Source: Lichenicoccus roseus
Lineage (GTDB): Bacteria > Pseudomonadota > Alphaproteobacteria > Acetobacterales > Acetobacteraceae
Direction of reading: 5' to 3'
Length of the DNA: 64,000 bases
Assembly (NCBI RefSeq): GCF_005844085.1
Contig: NZ_VCDI01000003.1
Span: forward strand, 520,374 to 584,373
Shown one piece after another: positions 38,532 through 46,729 of this stretch. Numbering within the stretch: the stretch's first letter is position 1; each line of letters opens with the position of its first letter. A model generated the notes under the pieces. That model ran no database searches, was not told where the DNA came from, and was given only the letters and a program-made list of their open reading frames with translations. Position numbers and translations under genes: made by a program.

Positions 38532-39784
38532 TGGCAGATCCCGGGGCAGCCCTCGCCGCCGTCCATGCCGACGCCGTCGCCGGGCGCGCGGAGCGGCCGA
38601 GCGTGACCGCCTTCGTGGCCGACAGCGCCACCGAGGCAATCCTGCTCGAAGGCCTCAGCGAAGTCCTGCCACGCGGGATAGACGTGCGCCGCATGCCATG
38701 CCGGCAAGCCATCGCCCTGCTTCGACGCATGCCGACACCGCGCGTACTGATCATCGACGTCTCCGGCGAGGACCAGCCGATCGCCGTGCTGGTCGATCTG
38801 TCGCAGGTGGTGGAGCCCGATGTGCGCGTGCTGGTCATCGGCGACCGCCAGGATGTCAATTTCTACCGCGAGATCACGCGTGGCCTCGGCGTCCTGGAGT
38901 ATCTCTACAAGCCGCTCGCGCGCAGCATGGTGGCACGCCATTTCGGCCGCTGGATCAACGATGGCGCCGTGGCCAATGAGGCTGCGCAGGGTGGCCGCGT
39001 GATCAGCTTCACCGGCACCGCCGGCGGGGTCGGCGCGACCACCATTGCCACCAACCTCGCCTGGCACCTGGCCACCGAAGTCCGCCGCCACACCCTGCTG
39101 CTGGACTCCAACCTGTTCACCGGCAGCATGGCTCTTGCCTTTGGCGTCCGGGGCGACACCGGACTGCGCACCGCGCTCGAACTTCCCGCTCGCGTCGACC
39201 AGCTCTTCATCGAGCGCAGCGCCCAGCCGGTGACGGACCGTCTGTCGGTCCTTTCGAGCGAGGAGACCTTGTCGGAGACCCCCGACATTGCGCCCGGCGC
39301 GGCGCAGCACCTGCTGGGGATCGTCCGGCGGCGCTACAACTTCGTGCTCGTCGATGTGCCGTTCCAGGCCCAGGCGCTCAACCGCGACCTGATCGAGCTG
39401 ACGGATCAGCGCGTTGTTGTAATGGACCCGACCCTTCGCTCCATGCGCGATGCCTTGCGGTTGCTGTCCTTGATCAACACCGGGCCGCAGAGCCGGCGCG
39501 CGCTCCTGGTCCTGAACCGCTTTGGCCTCTCCGGCACCTTGACGCTTGCGCAGGTCGAAGACGCGCTCGGTCTCAAGCCAGACGTCATCATCCCCTTCCT
39601 GCCGCGCGTGGTGGGGCAGGCATCGATCGCCGGCAAGCACGCGGTCACCGGCAGGGGACCGTTCCGCAGCGCCATCCTGGCCTTGGCCCAGGCAGCGACC
39701 TTCGTCCGCATGGCCGAGACCCAGGAGGCCGAAGCCCGTCCCGCCGCCACCGGCTGGCGCCGGCTGTTGAGACCGCGCGCATGA
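38531..39784 (+). CDS. cpaE: Pilus localisation ATPase CpaE/TadZ
   Basis: A 417-residue protein that places the Tad machine in the cell. The N-terminal receiver-like domain (residues about 20-150: AFVADSATEAILLEGLSEVL, DVSGEDQPIAVLVDLSQV) has no classic phospho-Asp. The C-terminal ParA/MinD-like domain has the atypical Walker A SFTGTAGGVGATTIATNLA, lacking the usual Lys, as is common in TadZ, plus VDVPFQAQALNRDLIEL. The start at ATG 38531 overlaps the preceding stop (TGATG). A GTG three bases earlier is possible. Confidence 0.93.
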   Translation: MADPGAALAAVHADAVAGRAERPSVTAFVADSATEAILLEGLSEVLPRGIDVRRMPCRQAIALLRRMPTPRVLIIDVSGEDQPIAVLVDLSQVVEPDVRVLVIGDRQDVNFYREITRGLGVLEYLYKPLARSMVARHFGRWINDGAVANEAAQGGRVISFTGTAGGVGATTIATNLAWHLATEVRRHTLLLDSNLFTGSMALAFGVRGDTGLRTALELPARVDQLFIERSAQPVTDRLSVLSSEETLSETPDIAPGAAQHLLGIVRRRYNFVLVDVPFQAQALNRDLIELTDQRVVVMDPTLRSMRDALRLLSLINTGPQSRRALLVLNRFGLSGTLTLAQVEDALGLKPDVIIPFLPRVVGQASIAGKHAVTGRGPFRSAILALAQAATFVRMAETQEAEARPAATGWRRLLRPRA

Positions 39785-41130
39785 GTTCGACCATCGGTTT
39801 CGGCCGGCGCCCCACCGGGATAGAGCCGCCTCCGGCCGCCCCGGCCGCCGCTGCGAGCCAGCCGTCCTCGAGCGCGATGCTGCTCAACCTGCGCGGCCTT
39901 TGCCTCAGCCGCCTCGATCCCGCCTACGTGGTGACGCTACCGCCGGACCGGTTGGCGAGCGAGGTCGAGCGCCTGGTCGGCGAGATCGCCAGCGAGCGCA
40001 GGATCCAGCTCAACCTGCGCGAACAGCGCGACCTCGCCGGCGAGCTCGTCCACGACATGCTCGGCCTCGGTCCGCTGCAGCCCCTGCTCGACGATGACGG
40101 CATCGCCGACATCATGGTGAACGGACCGGACCGCATCTTCATCGAACGCTCCGGCAAGACCACCCTGTCGTCGGTCCGGTTCCGCGACGTGGCTCATCTG
40201 GTCAGCGTGTGCCAGCGCATCGCGACCGCCGTCGGCCGGCGGATCGACGAGAGCAGCCCGATGGTCGACGCGCGCCTGAAGGACGGCAGCCGGGTCAACA
40301 TCGTCTTTCCACCGCTCGCACTCGACGGCCCCTACCTCTCGATACGCAAGTTCTCGCGCTCGGCCATCACCTTCGAGCAGATGGTCCGGAACGGCTCGTG
40401 CTCCAGCGCGCTGGCACGCATCCTCGAGATCAGCGGACGGGCGCGGCTCAACATCGTCATCTCCGGCGGCACCGGCTCCGGCAAGACCACGCTGATGAAC
40501 ACCATCTCGCGCCTGATCGACCATGGCGAGCGCATCGTCACCATCGAGGACGCGGCCGAGCTGCAGTTGCAGCAGCCCCACGTCGTGCGCCTCGAAACCC
40601 GGCTCGCCAACCTGGAAGGCAAGGGTGAAGTCACCCAGCGCGATCTTGTCCGCAACGCGCTGCGCATGCGCCCCGACCGGATCATCATCGGCGAGGTGCG
40701 CGGCTCGGAGGCGTTCGACATGCTGCAGGCGATGAACACCGGCCACGACGGCAGCATGTCGACGATCCACTCCAACACCACCCGCGATGCCGTCACGCGC
40801 ATCGAGAACATGGTGCAGATGGGCAGCATGGGACTGCCCTCGCGCGCGATCCGCACCCAGATCGTAAGTTCGGTGAACCTCATCATCCAGGTCGAGCGGC
40901 ATCGCGATGGCGTGCGGCGGATCACGCAGTTGACCGATGTCGCCGGACTGGAAGGCGATGTCGTGGTTCTCAACGACATCTTCGCATACGTGATCGAGGG
41001 CGAGGCGGTCGATGGGCGGCTGAAGGGGCACTATCGCGTCAGCCGCTCCCGTCCCAGCTTCCAGGACACGCTGACCTACTTCCAGCTCGACCGGGCCTGG
41101 GCCGCCGCCCTGGAGGATGTGACGCGATGA
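39781..41130 (+). CDS. cpaF: Pilus assembly ATPase CpaF/TadA
   Basis: A 449-residue secretion ATPase of the VirB11/PilT class that powers pilin export. The N-terminal domain holds LVHDMLGLGPLQPLLDDDGI and DIMVNGPDRIFIERSGKT. Walker A is ISGGTGSGKTTLMNTISRL. The Asp-box is VTIEDAAELQLQQPHVVRLE, Walker B is MRPDRIIIGEVRGSEAFDML, and the His-box is NTGHDGSMSTIHSNT. All are intact. It overlaps cpaE by four bases (ATGA) and tadB likewise. Confidence 0.96.
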   Translation: MSSTIGFGRRPTGIEPPPAAPAAAASQPSSSAMLLNLRGLCLSRLDPAYVVTLPPDRLASEVERLVGEIASERRIQLNLREQRDLAGELVHDMLGLGPLQPLLDDDGIADIMVNGPDRIFIERSGKTTLSSVRFRDVAHLVSVCQRIATAVGRRIDESSPMVDARLKDGSRVNIVFPPLALDGPYLSIRKFSRSAITFEQMVRNGSCSSALARILEISGRARLNIVISGGTGSGKTTLMNTISRLIDHGERIVTIEDAAELQLQQPHVVRLETRLANLEGKGEVTQRDLVRNALRMRPDRIIIGEVRGSEAFDMLQAMNTGHDGSMSTIHSNTTRDAVTRIENMVQMGSMGLPSRAIRTQIVSSVNLIIQVERHRDGVRRITQLTDVAGLEGDVVVLNDIFAYVIEGEAVDGRLKGHYRVSRSRPSFQDTLTYFQLDRAWAAALEDVTR

Positions 41131-42086
41131 ACCGGGTGGCGCTGCTCTCGCTCGCCACCGCCTGCGCGGGCGCCATCGCGGTCTGCGGTGCGGCGCTCCT
41201 TCTCAACGAGAGCCACGTCGCCCGCCTAGCGATCACGCGCCGCATGACTTCGATCATCACGCCCTATCGGGTGAACGAAGTCAGTGCCGATCCTTCATCC
41301 GTCAGGACCGCCGGTTCGGGCTCGGATGCCGCCATTCGCCTCGAGGTCCTGTTCGGCTTCAGGCGTGTGCGCCGGATGCAGTACACGCAGGGCTTCTTGC
41401 GCGTGCTGGTATTCTCTGGCTGCCCTGCAGCCATCGCCGGCTGGCTGGCGCTGCACGTTGCCGGAATGATCGCGCTTCCGGTCGCACCGGTGCTCTGGGT
41501 CGTGCTGAGCCGGCTCTTCTACCGGCATTGCGATCGACGCCGCAGCGCAGCCTTGTTCCGGCAATTTCCGGATGCGCTCGGCATGATCGTGCGAGCGGTC
41601 CGCGTAGGCGTTCCGCTGGGCCGGTCGATTATCCTGATCTCCAAGGAGGCGCCGGACCCGACCAGCGCGGAATTCCGGCAGCTGGCCGAGGAAATGGCCG
41701 TCGGCGTCCCGCTCGCCGAGGCGCTGCGCGCGATGGGCGCTCGAAACCAGCTTGCGGAATACCGTTTCTTCGCGACGGCGCTTTCGTTGCAGAACCAGAC
41801 CGGTGGCGGCCTTGCCGAGACCCTTGAGACGCTGGCCGATACGGTGCGCAAGCGGGTGGCGGCACGCATGCGCGGATACGCGCTGGCATCCGAGGCACGC
41901 GCAAGCTGCTACGTGCTAGGCGGCCTGCCGTTCGTGGTCGGTGTCCTGCTGTTCTTCAGCAATCCGTCCTACATGATGCCGCTGTTCACGACGTCGTTCG
42001 GCCTGAAGCTGGTCGCCACGGCGGCGGCGTCGTTGACCATCGGTCTCACCCTCATGCAGCAGATCACCAACCGGTCGCTTGCATGA
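41127..42086 (+). CDS. tadB: Pilus inner-membrane platform protein TadB
   Basis: A 319-residue membrane protein with the T2SF/GspF-like domain: FPDALGMIVRAVRVGVPLGR then FRQLAEEMAVGVPLAEALRA, then ALSLQNQTGGGLAETLETLA. Hydrophobic helices lie at the N-terminus (ALLSLATACAGAIAVCGAAL), near residue 95-125, and at the end (FVVGVLLFFSNPSYMMPLF and VATAAASLTIGLTLMQQI). It forms the platform with TadC that works with the CpaF ATPase. Overlaps both neighbours by four bases. Confidence 0.94.
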   Translation: MNRVALLSLATACAGAIAVCGAALLLNESHVARLAITRRMTSIITPYRVNEVSADPSSVRTAGSGSDAAIRLEVLFGFRRVRRMQYTQGFLRVLVFSGCPAAIAGWLALHVAGMIALPVAPVLWVVLSRLFYRHCDRRRSAALFRQFPDALGMIVRAVRVGVPLGRSIILISKEAPDPTSAEFRQLAEEMAVGVPLAEALRAMGARNQLAEYRFFATALSLQNQTGGGLAETLETLADTVRKRVAARMRGYALASEARASCYVLGGLPFVVGVLLFFSNPSYMMPLFTTSFGLKLVATAAASLTIGLTLMQQITNRSLA

Positions 42087-43042
42087 TCCCCTCCGGCCTG
42101 TTCCCGCACCGGGCGCTGCTGACTGTCGGGGCCGCATTGCTGGCGGGCGGGCTCACCGGGTGCCTGCTGCTGCTCCGGCGGGACAGGCTGCGCCGCCGGC
42201 TGGCGCAGCGTTTGCAGTCCCTGCGCATGGCGCAGCCCGGGTCTGCCACGCAGCCCGCCCCCAGTCGCGAGGACGCCGCGCTGCGTATGCTGGCGATGGT
42301 GGGAAGCCTGTTGTCGCAGAGCGGGTTGCTGCCGGCCGCGACTTTGGAGCAGATGTCCCGCACGCTGAGCATCGCAGGCCTGCCGGGCGCCAACGCGATT
42401 GCCATCTTCATCGGCGCCAAGGTGCTCGGATGTGGCGGCCTGCTGCTGCTGTTTTCGCTGCTGGTCACCGGGTTCAGCATCCATGCCCCCTGGCACACCG
42501 TCCTTCCGGTCGCCGGCGCCCTCGCCGGTCTGCTTGCACCGGACTACATCCTGCGCCAGAGCCGGGCCCGCTACCTGACACGTCTCCAGGCCGGCATCCC
42601 CGACACCCTCGACATGCTGCTGATCTGCACCGAGGCTGGGCTGGGCCTGGAGCCGGCGATCGATCGCGTCGCCGCGGAAATGTCGCATTCCCATATCGAG
42701 GTCTCGCGGGAGTTGCGCATCACGTCGAACGAGATGCGCCTGATCACCGACCGCAAACAGGTGCTGGACAATCTCGGCATCCGCACCGGCCTTGAAAGCC
42801 TGCGGCGCCTCGGTACCGCCCTCAACCAGGCGGTCCAGTTCGGCACGCCGATGGGCCAGGCGCTGCGCACGCTCGCCGTCGAGATGCGCCAGGAGAGCAT
42901 GACACGCAACGAGGCGCGTGCCGCCCGCCTGCCCGTCATGCTGACCTTTCCGATGATCCTGTTCATCCTGCCCTGCATCTTCATCATCGTGGTCGGTCCC
43001 GCGATCATGCTGATGGCGAATGCATTCAACGGTGGCCATTAG
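42083..43042 (+). CDS. tadC: Pilus inner-membrane platform protein TadC
   Basis: A 319-residue partner of TadB with the same T2SF fold: GIPDTLDMLLICTEAGLGLE, AIDRVAAEMSHSHIEVSREL, then GTALNQAVQFGTPMGQALRT. The final helix MILFILPCIFIIVVGPAIML is typical of TadC. N-terminal helix about residues 8-30. Starts at an ATG overlapping the tadB stop (ATGA). TadD begins 3 nt after its stop. Confidence 0.94.
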   Translation: MIPSGLFPHRALLTVGAALLAGGLTGCLLLLRRDRLRRRLAQRLQSLRMAQPGSATQPAPSREDAALRMLAMVGSLLSQSGLLPAATLEQMSRTLSIAGLPGANAIAIFIGAKVLGCGGLLLLFSLLVTGFSIHAPWHTVLPVAGALAGLLAPDYILRQSRARYLTRLQAGIPDTLDMLLICTEAGLGLEPAIDRVAAEMSHSHIEVSRELRITSNEMRLITDRKQVLDNLGIRTGLESLRRLGTALNQAVQFGTPMGQALRTLAVEMRQESMTRNEARAARLPVMLTFPMILFILPCIFIIVVGPAIMLMANAFNGGH

Positions 43043-43045
43043 CGC

Positions 43046-43792
43046 ATGACATCATTCCGCGCTTCCATCCCGATCCGGTGCGTGAGCTGGTACTGTTGCC
43101 TGCTCGCGGGCTGTGCCACCCTGCCGGCCTCGTCGCAGGTGGATCACGACCTCAAGGTCGCCGACATCGAGCTTGCCAGCGGCGCGCCGGACGCGGCCCT
43201 GCGGATCATGCAGGATCTGGCCGCGCGGCGTCCCGGCGACGCGCGGGTCACCCTGCGCATGGGCGAAGCCGATGCGGCGCTCGGCCATCCGCAGGCTGCC
43301 GAGGCAAGCTTCCGGCGCGTCCTCGCGACCGCTCCGGGGAACGTCCCTGCCGGCCTGGGACTCGCCCGGCTGCAGCTTGCAAGCGATCCCGCCGGCGCGC
43401 TGGCCGGGTTGCAAGGGCTCGCGAAGGCTGGCCCACGCGATGCACGGATCCTGACCGACCTTGGCGTCGCCCTCGACCTGCTCGGCCGCGCCGCCGAGGC
43501 GCAGGCTGCCTATCACGCAGCGCTCGACGTCGATCCCGCCCTGCTGTCCGCGCAGGCGGATCTCGGCCTCTCGCTCGCGATCTCGGGCCATCCCTCCGCG
43601 GCGTTGAGGTTGCTCGGGCCGCTTGCCCGGTCCGCCGATGCGGGTTCGCGGGTGCGGCAGGATTACGCCCTGGCCGAGACCCTCGCCGGCCATCAGGAGC
43701 AGGCGGCGAGCGTGCTGCGGATCGATATGCCCGCGACACAGGTCGCATCGGTCGTCAACGCGTTCGAGAGTCTGCGTGATGCACCGCGATAA
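43046..43792 (+). CDS. tadD: TPR lipoprotein TadD
   Basis: A 248-residue lipoprotein with the lipobox CLLAGC near residues 18-23. The mature protein is a tetratricopeptide solenoid: DIELASGAPDAALRIMQDLA, GEADAALGHPQAAEASFRRV, LGVALDLLGRAAEAQAAYHA and LGLSLAISGHPSAALRLLGP. TadD acts as a pilotin-like helper for secretin assembly. Its 3' end overlaps the first tadE gene by 14 nt. Confidence 0.9.
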   Translation: MTSFRASIPIRCVSWYCCLLAGCATLPASSQVDHDLKVADIELASGAPDAALRIMQDLAARRPGDARVTLRMGEADAALGHPQAAEASFRRVLATAPGNVPAGLGLARLQLASDPAGALAGLQGLAKAGPRDARILTDLGVALDLLGRAAEAQAAYHAALDVDPALLSAQADLGLSLAISGHPSAALRLLGPLARSADAGSRVRQDYALAETLAGHQEQAASVLRIDMPATQVASVVNAFESLRDAPR

Positions 43793-44351
43793 GGCGCTCG
43801 GCGGGACGGCGGCGATCGAGTTCGCACTCCTCGCAGTCCCGTTTCTGGCGGTGCTGCTGCTGGTCTTCGAACTCTCCTACGACCTGTTCACCCAGTCGGT
43901 GCTGGATGCGGCTCTGCAGCGTGCCGCGCGCGAGGTACAGACAGGAAACGCCCAGAACCAGGCGACCGGCGCGGCCTTCATCAACACCATCGTCTGCCCC
44001 GCGCTCGGTGGCGTGCTGTCCTGCGCCAACCTGCATGTCAGCGTACAGCGGCTCACTTTCGAGGCCGGCCAGGATTTCTACGACTACACCACAGGTGTTG
44101 TCCCGGTGAACAACGGGCAGCTCGATCTGTCGGGCTACTCCGGTGGCAGCTTCTGCAATGGCGGCCCGGCTCAGATGCTGCTGGTCAGCGCAATCTATGT
44201 CGGACCCGCCTTCCTGGGCAGCCTGCTGCCGAACTCTTTCAGCGTCACGTTCCAGGGGCAGCCCGTGCACGCAACGCTCTCGACGGTGGCGCTGTTCAGC
44301 GAAAGCTATCCGCCGGCTGCCGCACCTTCGGGATCGGCGGTCTCCTGCTGA
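43779..44351 (+). CDS. tadE: TadE-type pseudopilin
   Basis: A 190-residue pseudopilin. The start is ATG 43779 (MHRDKALGGTAAIEFALLAV); the longer open frame upstream lies inside tadD. GGTAAIEFALLAVPFLAVLL is the processing and helix region shared with TadE, cleaved by CpaA. The rest is a periplasmic domain with two Cys pairs (TIVCPALGGVLSCANLHV, FCNGGPAQML). Stop overlaps the next start (TGATG). Confidence 0.88.
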   Translation: MHRDKALGGTAAIEFALLAVPFLAVLLLVFELSYDLFTQSVLDAALQRAAREVQTGNAQNQATGAAFINTIVCPALGGVLSCANLHVSVQRLTFEAGQDFYDYTTGVVPVNNGQLDLSGYSGGSFCNGGPAQMLLVSAIYVGPAFLGSLLPNSFSVTFQGQPVHATLSTVALFSESYPPAAAPSGSAVSC

Positions 44352-45064
44352 TGCGACATATCCTGCAAGAGCGCCGCGGTGTCGTGGCGCTCGAGTTCGC
44401 GCTCGTGGCGCCGGTCCTGATCCTGTTCTCGATCGGCGTCTTCGACCTGACCCGCGCCCTGATCGTCCGCGAGCAGGTCTGGAGCGCCGTACGTTCCATC
44501 GCGAGCTCCGCAAGCAGCCTCGCGGTGCAGCCGGACCAGTCGACCTCGCTCACGGTCGCCCAGGTGCAGCAGGCTCTGTCCGGCATCTTCGCAGCGATCC
44601 CCTGGCTACGCAGCGGCGCTCTCACCGGCCAGACATCCGTCGTGCTGTCGTCGGTAAATTTCGTGCAGACCACCGCTTCCTGCACCGCGACCACGACGAA
44701 CCCATGCCCGCAGCTCGTCTGGAGCGTCGCCTATGCCGGTCGTGGCCCGGCAAGTTTCCTGACCACAACGCGAAGCTGCGCGACGCCGCCGCTGGTGGTC
44801 GCCACCGTCACCGACTTCGTCTCGAGCCTGACATCCCTGCCGGTGTCGAACATCGCCGATCCCTCGCCGATGCTGGTCGTCGACGTGTCCTACCAGTTCA
44901 CGCCGATGTTCTTCAGTTTCCTTTCGGGTCCCATCAACTTCTGGGCCACCAGCTACTGGCCCATCCGCAGCGCCAATCCCAACGCCACGAGCGGCGATCG
45001 ATACACGAGGTACGACATCCTCAAGCAGGGCCCGGGGGTTGGGAAATGCCCCGGCTTCAGCTGA
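44351..45064 (+). CDS. tadF: Second TadE/TadF-type pseudopilin
   Basis: A 237-residue pseudopilin with RRGVVALEFALVAPVLILFS at residues 8-27, the TadE/F processing site and hydrophobic helix. The body is Ser/Thr/Val-rich with possible disulfides (TTASCTATTTNPCPQLVW). It is longer than the first pseudopilin. Named tadF by position between tadE and tadG; by sequence it is a second TadE-like protein. Its end overlaps the tadG start by 19 nt. Confidence 0.8.
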   Translation: MRHILQERRGVVALEFALVAPVLILFSIGVFDLTRALIVREQVWSAVRSIASSASSLAVQPDQSTSLTVAQVQQALSGIFAAIPWLRSGALTGQTSVVLSSVNFVQTTASCTATTTNPCPQLVWSVAYAGRGPASFLTTTRSCATPPLVVATVTDFVSSLTSLPVSNIADPSPMLVVDVSYQFTPMFFSFLSGPINFWATSYWPIRSANPNATSGDRYTRYDILKQGPGVGKCPGFS

Positions 45065-46590
45065 GGGCCGCCGACGAGCGTGGCGCCGTAGCGGTAATCC
45101 TGGCCCTGGCGCTGCTGCCCATCACCCTTGTCGTGGCCCTGGCAATCGATTACGGCGTCTACGCTCAGGCCTGCGTGCAGGCAAATCTCGCGATCGACGC
45201 CGCCGCCATGCAGGCCGTCCGGGCGGCCTCGGTTGCTTATGCCGGCGGCACGACTTCGACGGCGTCGCTGGTCCTGCTCGGCCAACAGGCCGGGCAAGCC
45301 TGGTTCAAGGCCCAGCTTGGAGCAGTCCCCTTTGGCACCGCGACATCCAGCGTTTCGGTAAGCTACACCGCGTCGCCCAGCACGTTCACCGCGCTCGCCA
45401 GCTACAGCGGTTCCGTTGCGGTCCCATTCCCCGGTCCCCTGGCTCTCGGCAGCTGGCCGATGAACGGCACATCGACTGCCACGATCACGAATGCCTATGT
45501 CGAGGTCCTGATGCTGCTCGACAACTCGTCCTCGATGCTGATCGGCGCCACAACAACCGATATCGTCGCATTGCAGAACGCCACCCCGTGCAGCACGCAG
45601 GGCACCAACGAGGCGCAAGGGATGTCGGCCTATGCCTGGAACTACGGCTCCGCCGCCTACGGCTACGGGCCGGGCAACATCGCGCCGCCGACGACGGCGA
45701 ACGGCAGTTGCAATCCGGCATACACCGGCGCCGCCGCCGCCTGCACCTACCCCGCGACCTTCCCGAACATCTCCCGGTCGAACTCGGCCTCTTGCACCAA
45801 TGGCGGCGGCTCCTCCGCGACGATCAACGGGCGGCAATACAGCAACGTGCCGAACGCGCCGTGCGCCTTCGCGTGCCACAACGATCCGAACAACAACGAC
45901 TATTACGGGCTTGCCAGGTCCCTGAGCCCGGCGATCCAGCTGCGCCTCGATGTCGTCCAGCAGGCCGCGGCGCAGGTCGTGAGCACGCTGCAGGGCAAGG
46001 AGCAGTCGCCCGGCCAGTTCCTGGTCGGCATCTACCAGTTCAACAGCCGGATCGAGCCACTCTATCCCGCGGCGGGATCGCCCGAGGCCGGTCCCGATCT
46101 TGTCGCGGCACAGGCGGCTATCAAGTCGGTGCCGCCGGATCTGGCCCCGAACGACGGCAACACCAACTTCCCGCTGGCGGCCAACACCCTGGCGTCGAGC
46201 GTGACGCCATCCGGCACGGGCAACAGCGCCGCCACCGCGCACAAGAACCTGTTCATCGTGACCGACGGCCTGGAGGACACTCCCGGCAGCCGCGTCATGG
46301 GGCCGATGACGAGTGCCAGCAACGAACAGATCTGCACGCAGTTCTGGAACAAGGGCTTCAACGTCTACGTGCTCTACACGCCGTATCTCCCCCTGCCGAA
46401 CCCCTTCTACCTGTCGAACGACAAGCAGTATGTCGAGCCGACCGGGTCCAGCCCGGTGCTCGCCGCCCTGCAGGCCTGCGCGCGCTACCCCGGCAACTTC
46501 TTTCAGGCTAGTAATCCGGCCGACATCCTGGCCGCGATGCAGACGATGCTTGCCTCCGCGCTCAACTCTCCCGCCCGCATCGCCGACTGA
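45046..46590 (+). CDS. tadG: TadG-type protein with vWA domain
   Basis: A 514-residue protein. Start ATG 45046 (MPRLQLRAADERGAVAVILA). The membrane helix GAVAVILALALLPITLVVAL is followed by a TadE-like region. A von Willebrand A fold from about residue 145 onward has an intact MIDAS start (MLLDNSSSML, DxSxS) and later LFIVTDGLEDTPGSR. A Cys-rich insertion (NAPCAFACHNDPNNND) sits before the helix with VVQQAAAQVVSTL. TadG probably works outside the cytoplasmic membrane in pilus adhesion or assembly. It is the last gene of the operon. Confidence 0.9.
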   Translation: MPRLQLRAADERGAVAVILALALLPITLVVALAIDYGVYAQACVQANLAIDAAAMQAVRAASVAYAGGTTSTASLVLLGQQAGQAWFKAQLGAVPFGTATSSVSVSYTASPSTFTALASYSGSVAVPFPGPLALGSWPMNGTSTATITNAYVEVLMLLDNSSSMLIGATTTDIVALQNATPCSTQGTNEAQGMSAYAWNYGSAAYGYGPGNIAPPTTANGSCNPAYTGAAAACTYPATFPNISRSNSASCTNGGGSSATINGRQYSNVPNAPCAFACHNDPNNNDYYGLARSLSPAIQLRLDVVQQAAAQVVSTLQGKEQSPGQFLVGIYQFNSRIEPLYPAAGSPEAGPDLVAAQAAIKSVPPDLAPNDGNTNFPLAANTLASSVTPSGTGNSAATAHKNLFIVTDGLEDTPGSRVMGPMTSASNEQICTQFWNKGFNVYVLYTPYLPLPNPFYLSNDKQYVEPTGSSPVLAALQACARYPGNFFQASNPADILAAMQTMLASALNSPARIAD

Positions 46591-46729
46591 CCGCCCCCGG
46601 GGGCATGCATGTTCCGATAGGAGAACGGTTGGGCGTCTGCTATAACTGCCACCCATCGCTGCACCATCGGGTTCCGTCGCTTCGGCACCCTGCGAATGTG
46701 GATGCTGCTCGCTGCCCTGGGAGCTCTGC